Shown here: positions 27,763-37,342 of the stretch, one piece after another | Numbering within the stretch: position 1 is the stretch's first letter | Layout of the letters: every line of letters begins with the position of its first letter | DNA from: Noviherbaspirillum malthae | Lineage (GTDB): Bacteria; Pseudomonadota; Gammaproteobacteria; Burkholderiales; Burkholderiaceae_D | Reading direction: 5' to 3' | Assembly (NCBI RefSeq): GCF_015352985.1 | Contig: NZ_JACYXF010000007.1 | Span: forward strand, 62,001-126,000 | Length of the DNA stretch: 64,000 nucleotides | Translations under genes and position numbers: made by a program | Notes under the pieces: generated by a model | Databases searched by the model: none | What the model was told of the DNA's origin: nothing | Seen by the model: only the letters and a program-made list of their open reading frames with translations

Positions 27763-28452
27763 ATGGAATCCGCACTCCAGATTGCAAGAATGGCCGCTCT
27801 CCTGGGCGATCCGGCGCGCGCGGCCATGCTCTGGCTGCTGATCGACGGCCGGGCGCGGCCTGCGGGCGAGCTGGCGTTTGCCGCCAACGTGTCGGCGCAG
27901 TCGGCCAGCGGCCACCTGGCCAAGCTGGTGGAGGCCGAGCTGCTGCGCGTCGAGACGCAGGGACGGCACCGCTACTATTGCCTGGCCAGCCATACCGTCG
28001 GCATCGCGCTGGAATCGCTGGCAGCAATTGCGCCGCAGCCGGTGCCGCGCGCGCTGCCCGAGTCAAGGGTGACGCCACCGGCCATGCGCTTTGCCCGCAG
28101 CTGCTACGACCATCTGGCCGGCGAACTGGCGGTACAGATGCTGGCGCACTTCGAGGAAACCGGCTTGCTGTCGAGCAGCGAAAAGCAGATGGCATTGTCC
28201 GTCGAGGGCGAGAAGGTATTTCGCCGTTTCGGCATCGACATGGATGCCCTGCGCGGCGCGCGGCGCCAGCTCGCCTGCGGCTGCCTCGACTGGAGCGAGC
28301 GCCGCTTCCATCTCGGCGGCGCGCTGGGTGCGGCGCTGCTGCAGTCGCTGGTGGAGAGGAAATGGCTGCTGCGGGGGCGAGAGGCGCGGGTCTTGCAGCT
28401 CACGCCGCGCGGCAGGCAGGGATTGAAGGAAGCCTTCGGCGTGGAAGCTTGA
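27763..28452 (+). CDS. ArsR-type winged-helix transcriptional regulator
   Basis: A 229-residue protein. Residues 5-75 form an ArsR-type winged helix (MAALLGDPARAAMLWLLIDG, then ANVSAQSASGHLAKLVEAEL). The longer C-terminal part has cysteines in RSCYDHLAGELAV and QLACGCLDWSERR that could sense a metal or redox signal. Divergent from the ABM/P450 unit, which it may repress. ATG 27763 follows GAGGTGAAGC. Confidence 0.85.
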   Translation: MESALQIARMAALLGDPARAAMLWLLIDGRARPAGELAFAANVSAQSASGHLAKLVEAELLRVETQGRHRYYCLASHTVGIALESLAAIAPQPVPRALPESRVTPPAMRFARSCYDHLAGELAVQMLAHFEETGLLSSSEKQMALSVEGEKVFRRFGIDMDALRGARRQLACGCLDWSERRFHLGGALGAALLQSLVERKWLLRGREARVLQLTPRGRQGLKEAFGVEA

Positions 28453-28461
28453 ATCAATGGA

Positions 28462-29223
28462 TCAGCCGCCGAGTGCCACATCCCCCGCTGCAGCCGAACG
28501 GCTGCCCGGCAGCGGCAGGTTGCTGCGGCCGCGATAGGCGAACACCACTGACGTCTTCACCGACTCGCCGTTGTTGCGGCCGGCCGCGTGGAACAGGCCG
28601 CTGTGGAAGAACAGCACGTCGCCCGGCTGCAGCTCGACCGTGATGCCGCGCGCGAAGATCGCCTGGTTCTCTTCCACGTCCGGCCGCAGGAAATCGAGGT
28701 CGTCGAGCTGTTCGCGGCGGATGTCGAGCCGGTGCGAGCCGGGAATCACCCTGAGCGCGCCGTTGGATTCGACTTCGCTGCCCAGCGCCAGCCAGACCGA
28801 GATCAGTTCGTTGCGCATGAACGACCAGTAGCGGATGTCGCGGTGCCAGCCGGTCGCCGTGCCGAAGTTGGGATGCTTGGTCATCACGCAGTTGTGGTGA
28901 GCCAAGGTCAGATTGACCGGTTCGCCGATCAGCTGCCGCAGCCATTCGGCAATGCGCGCATCCTCGGCCCAGCCGCGGAATACCGGATCGCGCTGGTAAG
29001 CCGCGCGCAGCCGCCGCACCGTCCTGCCGCCCGGCGCATCGAGGGAAGCGGGCGCGCCGGCATAGCCGACCTCGGCTTCATACTCCACCGGCGCTACCTG
29101 ATCCCGCAGATGCGCCAGCGTGACGGCCTGCATCGCCGCGCGGGCTTCCGGCGAAGCCAGTCCCTTGAATACGAGATAACCATCCCGGTTGAATTGTTCG
29201 ACTTGCGCTGCGGAGAGCGGCAT
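28462..29223 (-). CDS. Phytanoyl-CoA dioxygenase-family oxygenase
   Basis: A 253-residue Fe(II)/2-oxoglutarate oxygenase of the PhyH group. The iron ligands are His127 and Asp129 in GWHRDIRYW, with the distal His in the FFHSGLFHAAGRNN segment near residue 205. PVNLTLAHHNCVMTKHP precedes the facial triad. Convergent with the ArsR-type regulator (9 bp between stops), so it may belong to the same small metabolic group as the P450. Substrate unknown. It shares only the general fold with the other PhyH gene at 60172. Confidence 0.88.
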   Translation of the reverse strand: MPLSAAQVEQFNRDGYLVFKGLASPEARAAMQAVTLAHLRDQVAPVEYEAEVGYAGAPASLDAPGGRTVRRLRAAYQRDPVFRGWAEDARIAEWLRQLIGEPVNLTLAHHNCVMTKHPNFGTATGWHRDIRYWSFMRNELISVWLALGSEVESNGALRVIPGSHRLDIRREQLDDLDFLRPDVEENQAIFARGITVELQPGDVLFFHSGLFHAAGRNNGESVKTSVVFAYRGRSNLPLPGSRSAAAGDVALGG

Positions 29224-29368
29224 CTCGTTGTCCTCCTTGGGTGCTGAGCGATGCAGATATCGTCAAAGACTCAACGTTAGCGCAAATCGCCGGGAAGTGT
29301 GCAAAGCGGAGCCATTCAGGCATGCGCCGGCGAAATGCCGAATCCGGCCGAGCCGGATCAACCGCGGA

Positions 29369-30088
29369 TCATTGCAGCGAGACGTCGCGCTGCAGCGCGC
29401 TTTCCAGCCTGACTTCGATGCGCATCTGGCTTTTCACCGGCTTGCCGTCGAGCTGGCCGGGCAGGAAGCGGGCGCGGGCGAATGCTTCGATCAGCCGCTG
29501 CGCATGCGCCTCGGGCAGCACCGACTGTTCGGCGGCGACGCGATCGATGCCGCCGTCCTCGTTGATGAACAGCCGCAGGATCACGGTCTGGGCGGGAACG
29601 CCTTCGAAGGCGAGGCCCGGGGTGGCGTCTTCAAGCACCGCGGGGCGGACGCTCAGTTCGCGCAGCAGGTAATAGCGCGGCTCCGGCAAGCTGCCGGCGG
29701 CCGTCTCGGCAAGCCGGGACGGCTGCGGCGCATCGGGCATGCTTTCGGGAACGGCGGCCGGCGCGGCAACCGGAACCGGCGGCCGGTGCGAGATCGTCCT
29801 CAGCGTCCTCACCGCACGCGCAGCCGGCACCGGCGCAACCGTTGGAACCTGCCGCTGCTGCAGCCGGGGCGGCGGCATCGGTGAAGCAGCCGCAGGCGGC
29901 GGGAGAGGCTGTGCCAGGCTGACCTGCAGCACGCGCGGCGCTTGCTTCTGCGTGCTGGCAGAGGCGCCGTGCGAGCCCATGTGCTGGGCCAGCAGCAGAA
30001 GCGCCGCCAGGTGTGCCGCAACGGAAAGGCAAAGCGGGAGCGGCCGGTACAGCCGCTCCCGCTTGCCCGCCGTTGCTGCTGCGGCCAT
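29369..30088 (-). CDS. TonB-like energy transducer protein
   Basis: A 239-residue protein: N-terminal membrane anchor (PLCLSVAAHLAALLLLAQ, about 16-35), Pro-rich periplasmic spacer (50-135), and a C-terminal TonB-type domain (LRLFINEDGGIDRVAAEQSV...ARFLPGQLDGKPVKSQMRIE). It begins 7 bp after the pilY1 stop and so appears to be the last gene of the pilus operon. It may transduce ion-gradient energy to an outer-membrane receptor, though no receptor gene is adjacent. Confidence 0.8.
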   Translation of the reverse strand: MAAAATAGKRERLYRPLPLCLSVAAHLAALLLLAQHMGSHGASASTQKQAPRVLQVSLAQPLPPPAAASPMPPPRLQQRQVPTVAPVPAARAVRTLRTISHRPPVPVAAPAAVPESMPDAPQPSRLAETAAGSLPEPRYYLLRELSVRPAVLEDATPGLAFEGVPAQTVILRLFINEDGGIDRVAAEQSVLPEAHAQRLIEAFARARFLPGQLDGKPVKSQMRIEVRLESALQRDVSLQ

Positions 30089-30095
30089 CCTTGCC

Positions 30096-33000
30096 TTAGT
30101 CCAGCAGTTCGCGCCAGGAGACGCGCTTGGCGTCGCCGTCGCCGTTCGGATTCGAGCTGGGATCGTCGACGCTGCCGATGGTGCCGCCGGTATCGGTGAC
30201 CACGGTGACCGTCTTTCCGGTGGTGAGCTTGATGGTCTTGATGCCGGCGACCAGCGCATTGGCGCTCAGGCGGCGGCCTACCATGCCGGATGCCGCGCTC
30301 TTCACGTATTGGCCGGTCTTGTAGTCGAAGGAGTACAGCCAGGCATAGCCGCCCACGTTGCAGGCATTGACATCGGGAACGTTGGCCGCCACCGTCAGCA
30401 GGCCGAGCTGCTGCTGCATGTCGACGTTGACGCGCTCGCCGGGCGACTCGCTGTTCGGATTCAGGTCGACATACCAGCCCGACTTGGTCGACCAGTCCAC
30501 ATCGTTGGTCGACGAGGTGCGGATCTTCTCGCCGCTGGCGCCGGTGAGCGTGGTCAGGGTCTGCTTGACCAGCACGCCGGCGCCGCGCACCTGCCCGAGA
30601 CCGGTTCCCGTCAGGTTGTCCTTGAAGGAATAGACCGATTGCTGGCTGGTGTCGCCGAGGTCGGTCAGGCCGAGATAGCGGCCGGTTGCCACATGCACGA
30701 CCGCATGGGTGCTGCCGCCGGCGGTGATCTCGGTCAGTTCCGGCTTGGTGGTGATCGGCTGCGTGCCGGCGCCGTTGACCTTGCCGAGTTCGGCGATCAG
30801 GGTCGCTTCCTTGCCGCTCGGCGGCACCACGTTGTCGATGTCGAAGCGCCAGACATTGCCCAGCAGGTCACCGCCGTAGAAGCGCTCGGCCGTATTGCTG
30901 GTGGTGCTGTTGACCCAGGCACTGATCTTGCCGAGCCCGCTCGGCGTACCGGCGCTACCTTCGTTGGTGGCGATTTTTTCCAGCACGGCGCCGGTGTTGG
31001 CGTTGAGCACGTACAGGAAGCCCTTGCCGGTGCCGGGGGAGACATTGTTGTAGCCCGAGCTGAACACCACGACCCAGGTGCCGTCCTTGCGCTTGGTGAC
31101 CACCGGGTTGCCGAAGGTGTAGCCAAGGTCGCTGTCGTCGGTGGAAGTGAAATTCCACAGGGCCTTGGGATTGGAAGGATCGGTGACGTCGAGCGCATAG
31201 TAGCCGCGCCCGCCGGCGTTGAGCCCGCCGACCAGCACCGTCTTCCACTGGTCCCTGGTGCAGGTGGAGGAAGGCGCATTCGGGCAGATGTCGCCGATGG
31301 TCGGCGAGCCGTCGACATAGTACTGGTGGTTGGCCGCATAGTTCTTGTCGGCCAGCTTGTACATGTTGGGCATGACCATGGGCGGCACGTAGGCCCACAT
31401 TTCCACGCCGGTATCGCCGTTGAATGCATGCAGCATGCCGTCGTTGACCGCGACATAGACCATTGCCTGGCGGTCCGGCCACTTTCTGTCGCGGAAGTCG
31501 CTGTAGTTCTCGTCGACATAGGCGAACGGCGGCTTTTTCACATACACCGGCTGGGAGCTGATCATGTCGCCCAGCACGTGTTCGCGGTCGCGGTAGAGGC
31601 GGTCGGTGTTGCCGGCTTCATCCTCGAAGCCGTTCTGGCCGCGCAGGAAGTTCACCAGGTTCTCGCCCGATGCCGCCGTCTTCTGGTCCGTGGTCAGCGC
31701 GGAGCATTGCGACAGCTTGTCGGTGCCCGAGCACATGTTGTTGAAATAGGCCTTCTCGCCGGTGCTCAGGCTGTTCCAGGTGAACGGCTTGAGGCGGTTG
31801 CCTGCGGTGCCGTCAAAGGTGTAGATGGTGCGGGTATCGCTGGTCGCGGAAATCTTGTTGTCGAGCAGCGGCTGCGCCGACCACACCGGCGTTGCGGAAA
31901 TCACGCCGGAGTTGGGGTCGATGGTCTTGGCCTGGAGATCGCCATCCCATTTCACGGTGCGGTACAGCGCGATGTACACATAGTTGTCGCCGGCCACCGG
32001 CTCCAGGTTGGAGGTGGCGGCGGCGGCAGCCGAACCGGTGCGGGCGGTCACGCCGCTCAGGGCCTTGCTGATGCCGCTGACGAGGGAATCCGGATTCTGT
32101 GCGCTGAAATAGGTGCCGCGGCCATTGACCGCCGCATGCCAGAGATCATCGATGGCGGTTGGTGAATCGGCAGCCGGGGCCGGCCAGTTCTTGGTGCTCT
32201 GCGAGATCGCGGTGAAGTCGGCCGAGCCGCCGGTCAGATAGTCTTCCGCATAGGCCAGCGTGCCGTTGACGCCGAGGCCCAGCGTGAAGGTGGTCATGTG
32301 CTGCTGGGTATTGATGTCGGCGCCGGCGCCGGGAACGTTGTTTTCGCAGACATTGGTGCCGAGTGCGCCGGTGCAGTTATTGAGCGACTCATCGCGCAAG
32401 TCGGTCTTGTAGTAGTACATCGCGACGTCGGACAGCGTATTGCTGCTGCTGTTGCCGTCGTACATGGGGCGCGGCGTCGTGCCGCCGTCCTGGTTGCCGA
32501 TGGCGGTGCTGCCGTTGAGCTGATAGCCGGCATCGCCGTTCCAGTAGCCGTCGGTGGACAGGATCGCGAAGTTCTGCTGGCAGGAATACTGCACCGGGTC
32601 CGTGCCGGCCTTGCCGGCATAGATGCGGCCCACCTTCGACAGCGCCGCACGCAGCGGCGTGCCGTCCACCGGATCGACGTCGTAGAACTTGCTGTACCAG
32701 CTGGCTTTCTGCGTTGCATCGAAATCCGAGATGTTGAGGAACTCGCTGTTCGAATTGCTGGTGCCGGTGTAATTGATGGTGGTCAGCCCGACCCGATAGT
32801 TGCTGCCGATGTTCTTGAATGCCCGTCCCGCGGCGCTCTTCATGGTCTGCATGCGGGTGCGGTAATAGGTGAACCAGTTGGCGAAATTGGTCCTTTCATC
32901 GGTGCCGCCGGGGCCCGACGTGGAGTTGACCGTCACCTTGGTGAAAACGTTTTTGCCCGGTGACTTGGTTTCTTCGCTGTTGCACTCGTTGTAGAACGTG

Positions 33001-33467
33001 GTGTTGTTCTTGACGGTACCGTTGGTATTGTAGGTGAACCCCAGGTCGGCCTGTGTCCCGGAATAGGTGTAGTAATAGCGGCCGGTCAGGTTGGTGCTGT
33101 TTGACGAGCTGGAGAAGCCGTTGTTCTTCGCGGAGGTGAAGCTGGCGTTCGGAAAGCTGTTGCCCGACGCATCCACCGGCGGCGCGTAAGTCGTGGCCGG
33201 GTTGTAGTAGAGCCCGTTGCAATGATTGCTGAAGTTGCCGTACCTGTCGCTGCCGAAGTTGCCGGCGTCCGGCAGGTAGTCCCACGCCATGCTGCCCGAA
33301 TCATCCAGGATGAACATGATGTTGGGCTTGACCGAACTGACCGACGACGAGGCCATCGGCGCATTGGCGATATCGGTGACCGCGGCCTGCGCGGCGATGG
33401 CGGGGCAAAGCAGCACACCCAGTCCTGCCAGGGTGCTGCGCTTCATGCGGCGATGCCGGTTTTTCAT
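30096..33467 (-). CDS. pilY1: Type IV pilus tip/biogenesis protein PilY1
   Basis: A 1123-residue secreted protein. Signal peptide ends near AAQAA; a von Willebrand A-like domain follows, with MIDAS IMFILDDSGSM (Asp55-x-Ser57-x-Ser59). The C-terminal half is the PilC/PilY1 beta-propeller (FRDRKWPDRQAMVYVAVNDG, MLHAFNGDTG, WRFDIDNV). PilY1 controls pilus extension and adhesion. Start ATG 33467 has GGGAGAA upstream; the reading frame is open further upstream but overlaps pilX. Ends 7 bp before the TonB-like gene. Confidence 0.93.
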   Translation of the reverse strand: MKNRHRRMKRSTLAGLGVLLCPAIAAQAAVTDIANAPMASSSVSSVKPNIMFILDDSGSMAWDYLPDAGNFGSDRYGNFSNHCNGLYYNPATTYAPPVDASGNSFPNASFTSAKNNGFSSSSNSTNLTGRYYYTYSGTQADLGFTYNTNGTVKNNTTFYNECNSEETKSPGKNVFTKVTVNSTSGPGGTDERTNFANWFTYYRTRMQTMKSAAGRAFKNIGSNYRVGLTTINYTGTSNSNSEFLNISDFDATQKASWYSKFYDVDPVDGTPLRAALSKVGRIYAGKAGTDPVQYSCQQNFAILSTDGYWNGDAGYQLNGSTAIGNQDGGTTPRPMYDGNSSSNTLSDVAMYYYKTDLRDESLNNCTGALGTNVCENNVPGAGADINTQQHMTTFTLGLGVNGTLAYAEDYLTGGSADFTAISQSTKNWPAPAADSPTAIDDLWHAAVNGRGTYFSAQNPDSLVSGISKALSGVTARTGSAAAAATSNLEPVAGDNYVYIALYRTVKWDGDLQAKTIDPNSGVISATPVWSAQPLLDNKISATSDTRTIYTFDGTAGNRLKPFTWNSLSTGEKAYFNNMCSGTDKLSQCSALTTDQKTAASGENLVNFLRGQNGFEDEAGNTDRLYRDREHVLGDMISSQPVYVKKPPFAYVDENYSDFRDRKWPDRQAMVYVAVNDGMLHAFNGDTGVEMWAYVPPMVMPNMYKLADKNYAANHQYYVDGSPTIGDICPNAPSSTCTRDQWKTVLVGGLNAGGRGYYALDVTDPSNPKALWNFTSTDDSDLGYTFGNPVVTKRKDGTWVVVFSSGYNNVSPGTGKGFLYVLNANTGAVLEKIATNEGSAGTPSGLGKISAWVNSTTSNTAERFYGGDLLGNVWRFDIDNVVPPSGKEATLIAELGKVNGAGTQPITTKPELTEITAGGSTHAVVHVATGRYLGLTDLGDTSQQSVYSFKDNLTGTGLGQVRGAGVLVKQTLTTLTGASGEKIRTSSTNDVDWSTKSGWYVDLNPNSESPGERVNVDMQQQLGLLTVAANVPDVNACNVGGYAWLYSFDYKTGQYVKSAASGMVGRRLSANALVAGIKTIKLTTGKTVTVVTDTGGTIGSVDDPSSNPNGDGDAKRVSWRELLD

Positions 33468-33510
33468 ACTGGTTCTCCCTGTGCTGCGGGCGCGGCTGGT
33501 ATCTCGTCCG

Positions 33511-34170
33511 CTAGAAGTGGACGATGGTTTCCACGAAGCTGACGGTGTTCTTCGGACCCTTGACCCGCGACGTGATGCGGTAATACACGGCCGGCAGCGG
33601 TTCGAAGCGCTTGTCGTCGCCGTACTTGATTTCGCCGCGCTTGGGGCTGGTCGAGGAGGCTGACTTGAAGTTGGCGCAGGAATTGCCGGAGGAATTCGGG
33701 TCGCCGCTGGACACGCACAGCCGGTGGATGATGTAGGTGATCGAATTGCCGTTGCCCGCGTCGATGGCGGCAGAGGGCTTGATGCAGGCTGCCGCGCTGA
33801 TGCCGTTGCAGTTGTTGTTGTCCCAGTCCACCGCCGCGTAATCGTCGTTGCCGCTGGTGCCGGTAATGTCCAGCGTATCCTGGCTGGTTGCGTAATAACC
33901 CTGTGCCGGGACGTCGGCATGCAGCGCCGGCGTGCCCACCTTGGTCACGAGCCAGTCGATGGCGGCCTCGACGCCGCCGTCGGCAGCGGCGGTCGCGCCC
34001 TGCTTGAAGGCCAGGTTGCCGGCCACCTGGTTGCCGGTATCGATCGAACGCACCAGCGACAGCGCGGCCAGCGTCATTGCCACCAGCACGATGAGCGCCA
34101 CCAGCAGCACCACGCCTTGCTGGGACCGAGGAAAGACCGCAAGTGCATTGCGCGGGATTCTTGTGACCAT
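33511..34170 (-). CDS. pilX: Type IV pilus minor protein PilX
   Basis: A 219-residue protein with the PilX N-terminus: SQQGVVLLVALIVLVAMTLA, one hydrophobic helix, then GNQVAGNLAFKQGATAAADG, typical of PilX. Start at ATG 34170 forms a TGATG junction with the pilW stop, with GGAGG five bases before; ATG 34173 just upstream is possible. PilX-type proteins are minor pilins of the priming complex. Confidence 0.88.
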   Translation of the reverse strand: MVTRIPRNALAVFPRSQQGVVLLVALIVLVAMTLAALSLVRSIDTGNQVAGNLAFKQGATAAADGGVEAAIDWLVTKVGTPALHADVPAQGYYATSQDTLDITGTSGNDDYAAVDWDNNNCNGISAAACIKPSAAIDAGNGNSITYIIHRLCVSSGDPNSSGNSCANFKSASSTSPKRGEIKYGDDKRFEPLPAVYYRITSRVKGPKNTVSFVETIVHF

Positions 34171-35297
34171 CATTCCCTCCACAGCAGGTTGCGCAGCGGG
34201 ACCACGGTTTCCGTTACCTTGTAGCGGTAGCAGGTCCAGCTCGCGTTGGCGGAGCCGTCGGGATTCTTGCTGACATCGATATCGCCGCCGGCCCAGGTCG
34301 GCTTGTTGGCGGAGGTGGCCGTGGTGATGGCGCAGGTGCCGTCCGGCTTCGGCTTTTCCATCTGGACGCTGCGCGCGACGATGGCAAAGCGCAGCGCATA
34401 GATGCGGCGGATGTCGCCGGCATCGCCGACGGTGCCGCTGCCGTCGGCATCGATCATGGTGTCGCTCCATTCGCTCACGCGACCGTCGGTCGGTGCGCCC
34501 GGGCGGGTATCGAAGCCGTATTGCGCCTGCAGGTTGACGATGCCGGACACCAGCGGCTGTATCGTGGAAGTGTTGGTCGAGGAGCGGAAATCCGACAGCT
34601 GCAGATTGCCGCGGGCATCGACCGAGTAGGTGTGGTCGGTGAAGCCGCCGAAATTGAACAGCATCGCACCGGCGGTATAGCCGTCGGGCTTGGGGAAGAT
34701 GTTCTGTCCGCCCGGCGGATTCCAGGGACTCGTGCTGTGATGATGGATCTGCACGTTGCCGTTCGGGATATTGGTCACCTGCATCAGCGTGCAATCCTTG
34801 CCGGCCTGGGCCGCCACGATCAGGTCGCCCGGCTCGATGCCCTGGGTGGTATTGAGGAACATGTTGGTGGCCTGGGGCGGATGGTCGGTGGTGATGCGGG
34901 CAGGAACGCTCCACTTCTTCTTGGAGCTCGCCACCACCCGGATCGCATCCGGCCGCCCGCTGGCGCCGTTGGTGATCATGACCGGCGCCAGCGTGAAGCT
35001 GCTGGCGGTGCCGTTGAAGCTGCTGTTGACCCTGCAGCCGAGCAGCTCCGGCATGTTGAGTCCGTAGCCCGCCATGCGCGTGTCGCGTTCGATGGTATAG
35101 CTGGCGAAGGCGCCTTCCGTCTGCGCGTCCGAGCCGCTGTTGGTGGTGCGCTTCCTCTCTTCGAAGGTGGCGAATACCTGCAGCATCACCAGCGATGCAA
35201 GCATCGCGATGACGATGCCCACCATGACTTCGACGAGGCTGAAGCCGCGGATGCGGCAGCGGTCAGGGGTGCGGGAATGATGACGGCAGGATGGCAT
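34170..35297 (-). CDS. pilW: Type IV pilus minor pilin PilW
   Basis: A 375-residue minor pilin with a prepilin peptidase site RGFSLVEVMVGIVIAML (cleavage after Gly, Glu at +5) close to residue 18, followed by a long periplasmic domain (Cys in GCRVNSSF and in KDCTLMQV). PilW works with PilV, PilX, FimT/FimU and PilE to prime pilus assembly under PilY1. Coupled to pilX by a shared stop/start and 12 bp after pilV. Confidence 0.9.
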   Translation of the reverse strand: MPSCRHHSRTPDRCRIRGFSLVEVMVGIVIAMLASLVMLQVFATFEERKRTTNSGSDAQTEGAFASYTIERDTRMAGYGLNMPELLGCRVNSSFNGTASSFTLAPVMITNGASGRPDAIRVVASSKKKWSVPARITTDHPPQATNMFLNTTQGIEPGDLIVAAQAGKDCTLMQVTNIPNGNVQIHHHSTSPWNPPGGQNIFPKPDGYTAGAMLFNFGGFTDHTYSVDARGNLQLSDFRSSTNTSTIQPLVSGIVNLQAQYGFDTRPGAPTDGRVSEWSDTMIDADGSGTVGDAGDIRRIYALRFAIVARSVQMEKPKPDGTCAITTATSANKPTWAGGDIDVSKNPDGSANASWTCYRYKVTETVVPLRNLLWRE

Positions 35298-35309
35298 GAT
35301 GGCTATTTC

Positions 35310-35744
35310 TCAACCGTTGATCCGCGCAGTGAGCACGTAGTTGTGGGCGGCCTTTTCGCCGGGCGCCTGCCAGCGCACCGTCACCGTCGCCACGTTGTTG
35401 GCATCGATGGTCACTGTGGGCAGGTTGACGGTGTCGGTGATGCCGGGGAGAGTGGTGCCGACCCTGGTTTTCCAGGCGGCGAACGAAGCGCCGCCCGGGC
35501 TTTCGAAGCCGGCCTTGAGTGCGGTATTGCTCTTGTCGGCGACCCACATCTCGCCGACGATCTGATTGGCCAGCATGCTGGCGTCGTTGCGGTACTTGGC
35601 GGACGCGGAGCTCTTCATTGATGACGCCAGCAGCCCGACGATGCCGAGAATGCCGAAGGAAAAAATCAGGATGGCCACCAGGTTTTCGACCACCGCGATG
35701 CCATTCTGCCTGGTCTGCCCAATATGCCGTGTGCGTATGTTCAT
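35310..35744 (-). CDS. pilV: Type IV pilus minor pilin PilV
   Basis: A 144-residue prepilin-like protein. The N-terminal region is NGIAVVENLVAILIFSFGIL, with Gly before the cleavage point and Glu at +5, followed by the helical spine. The rest is a small globular domain ending LTARING. GGAGGAGATGCG precedes ATG 35744, the strongest ribosome binding site in the operon. 12 bp follow to fimT's stop on the upstream side. Confidence 0.88.
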   Translation of the reverse strand: MNIRTRHIGQTRQNGIAVVENLVAILIFSFGILGIVGLLASSMKSSASAKYRNDASMLANQIVGEMWVADKSNTALKAGFESPGGASFAAWKTRVGTTLPGITDTVNLPTVTIDANNVATVTVRWQAPGEKAAHNYVLTARING

Positions 35745-35755
35745 CGCATCTCCTC

Positions 35756-36361
35756 CTAGCTGCAGCCGACCGGGTTGGCCGACAGCGCGACGGCCGGATC
35801 GCACATGCGGATCAGGCCGAAGGCATTGATCGTCACCACCAGCCGACGTGCCGCGGTATTGGCCGCATTGATCACGTCGACTCGGGTGATGTCGGTGCCG
35901 ACATTGGCGGCCGGCACGCGGCCCATGCCGTCGAAGCTCACGCCTGCCGGCAGCGCGGCGCCGGCGGTCAGCGCGGCACTGTAGGCGTTGGCCGGCGCCG
36001 GCGAAGCCACCGCGGCAACGCTGGCGCCGACGCGGGCGTTCGGCGTGCCTTCGGCAGCAAGCCGAGTTTGTATCTCGGCCGGGCAGTCAGCAGTAGCGGT
36101 GACGCAGCCGACCGTCCATGCCACCCGTCCGGTGTTGTCGGTCAAGCTGAAGCGCACAACCGCATTGCGCTTGACCGCTTCCGTGCGCGCCAGGTGCATG
36201 CCGTTCTGTATGGATTCGGCCGCTGTGCGCACCTGTGCGCTTTGCAGCCACAGGCTGAACGATGGCAGCCCCCAGGCGAGCGCGAGCATCAGGATGGTCA
36301 TGCTGACCATCAGCTCGATCAGTGTCACGCCGGCCTGGGCGCTGCGCATCGTTGATGGCAT
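35756..36361 (-). CDS. fimT: GspH/FimT-type minor pilin
   Basis: A 201-residue pseudopilin with AGVTLIELMVSMTILMLAL (cleavage after Gly, Glu at +5) and the FimT/GspH region SLWLQSAQVRTAAESIQNGM followed by LARTEAVKRN. Start ATG 36361 shares the A of TGATG with the pilE stop. An Ala/Gly-rich insert around 100-140 is the only unusual part. It belongs with the PilVWX-Y1 priming complex. Confidence 0.9.
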   Translation of the reverse strand: MPSTMRSAQAGVTLIELMVSMTILMLALAWGLPSFSLWLQSAQVRTAAESIQNGMHLARTEAVKRNAVVRFSLTDNTGRVAWTVGCVTATADCPAEIQTRLAAEGTPNARVGASVAAVASPAPANAYSAALTAGAALPAGVSFDGMGRVPAANVGTDITRVDVINAANTAARRLVVTINAFGLIRMCDPAVALSANPVGCS

Positions 36362-36789
36362 CAGCAGCCGCCCTTCTTCGTAATCCAGCAATCCGCAGGC
36401 GTCGTCCCCCAGCCTGACGGGGCGGCAGTGGTGCTGCGCGCATTGGATTCGTTGATGCGATAGGTGAAGTCGCTCATCGTGCCGCGTCCGGCTGCCTGTG
36501 CGATAAAGGTGGTGGCTGTCAGAGTCGGGCAGGTATAGACGAAATCATCGCTGGCCGGCAGCGGCGCGACGGTATTGTTGGCGCAGGCGCCGACATACGT
36601 GCGGTTGTCCTGAAAATACTGCTCGAGCTGCACTCGCAGGGTGGACAGGTTGTTGGTGGCCTGCGGAATCCGTCCGCGCGTGACGTAATCGCGATAGGCC
36701 GGAAGCGCAATCGCGCCGAGGATGCCCACGATGGCGACCGCCACCATCAGTTCGATCAGGGTGATGCCGGATTGTCTGTTGAAGCGCAT
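36361..36789 (-). CDS. pilE: Type IV pilin-like protein PilE
   Basis: A 142-residue pilin with the class III signal [20 protein letters not shown], then the helix [21 protein letters not shown], and a Cys pair (ACANN and CPTL, plus CWITKKGGC at the end). First gene of the minus-strand pilus operon: pilE-fimT-pilV-pilW-pilX-pilY1-tonB-like. The 283 bp upstream contain a moderately AT-rich stretch that may carry its promoter. Confidence 0.9.
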   Translation of the reverse strand: MRFNRQSGITLIELMVAVAIVGILGAIALPAYRDYVTRGRIPQATNNLSTLRVQLEQYFQDNRTYVGACANNTVAPLPASDDFVYTCPTLTATTFIAQAAGRGTMSDFTYRINESNARSTTAAPSGWGTTPADCWITKKGGC

Positions 36790-37072
36790 GTCTTTCCCGT
36801 TCCTTCCAAAACCGCTCGTCATGAGGCGAAACTTTTACATAAGCAATAGTTCCTTGATTATCGGCAATTACGCGCCGGTTCTAAATACCGGTGAAGCGGG
36901 TTAAGCAGCTTCTTTTCCGTTTCCTTTGGCTTTGTTGTCAATTCAACGCCACTTCGTGGCGAATTTCTTTTCAAGATGTCATGCCGCTTTGCAAACAGCT
37001 TCCGGGCCGCACTCAGCGCTGGCCGAAATAGCTGCTCATCCTGTTCATCTGGTGTTGACGCTCGGCGAGGCC

Positions 37073-37342
37073 CTAGAGCTTGCGTCCGCTGCCGTTACGA
37101 TCATCGAAAGCCCTTTTCTGCCTCGTCGTGCCCGACGCGGTACCGCCGCCTTCCAGCGCGGCGGTAACCTGAGCCTTGAAGGCGGTACGGAATTCGTCGG
37201 AGGAAAAGCAGGACTGCGATCCTTTGCCGACCACGATGGTCAGCGTGTCGCTGTCATGGGAAAAGCCGCATTCGGCCCGCGCGGCGGGCGCAAGGGCAAG
37301 CATGGCGGCGGTCAGCAGGAATATCGTCAGGAACTTCGGCAT
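37073..37342 (-). CDS. Small secreted protein of unknown function
   Basis: An 89-residue predicted protein with a clear signal peptide (LTIFLLTAAMLALAPAARA), two cysteines in the mature part (AECGFSH and SQSCFSSDE) that could form a disulfide, and a basic, Gly/Arg-rich tail. No family recognised and no strong ribosome binding site, so coding status is likely but not sure. Lies alone between the pilus operon and the MBL gene. Confidence 0.5.
   Translation of the reverse strand: MPKFLTIFLLTAAMLALAPAARAECGFSHDSDTLTIVVGKGSQSCFSSDEFRTAFKAQVTAALEGGGTASGTTRQKRAFDDRNGSGRKL

Noticed and set aside
29739..32165. 808-codon plus-strand open frame opposite pilY1 and the TonB-like gene
   Set aside because: Spans two well-supported minus-strand genes and shows no family features; a mirror of GC-rich codon use.
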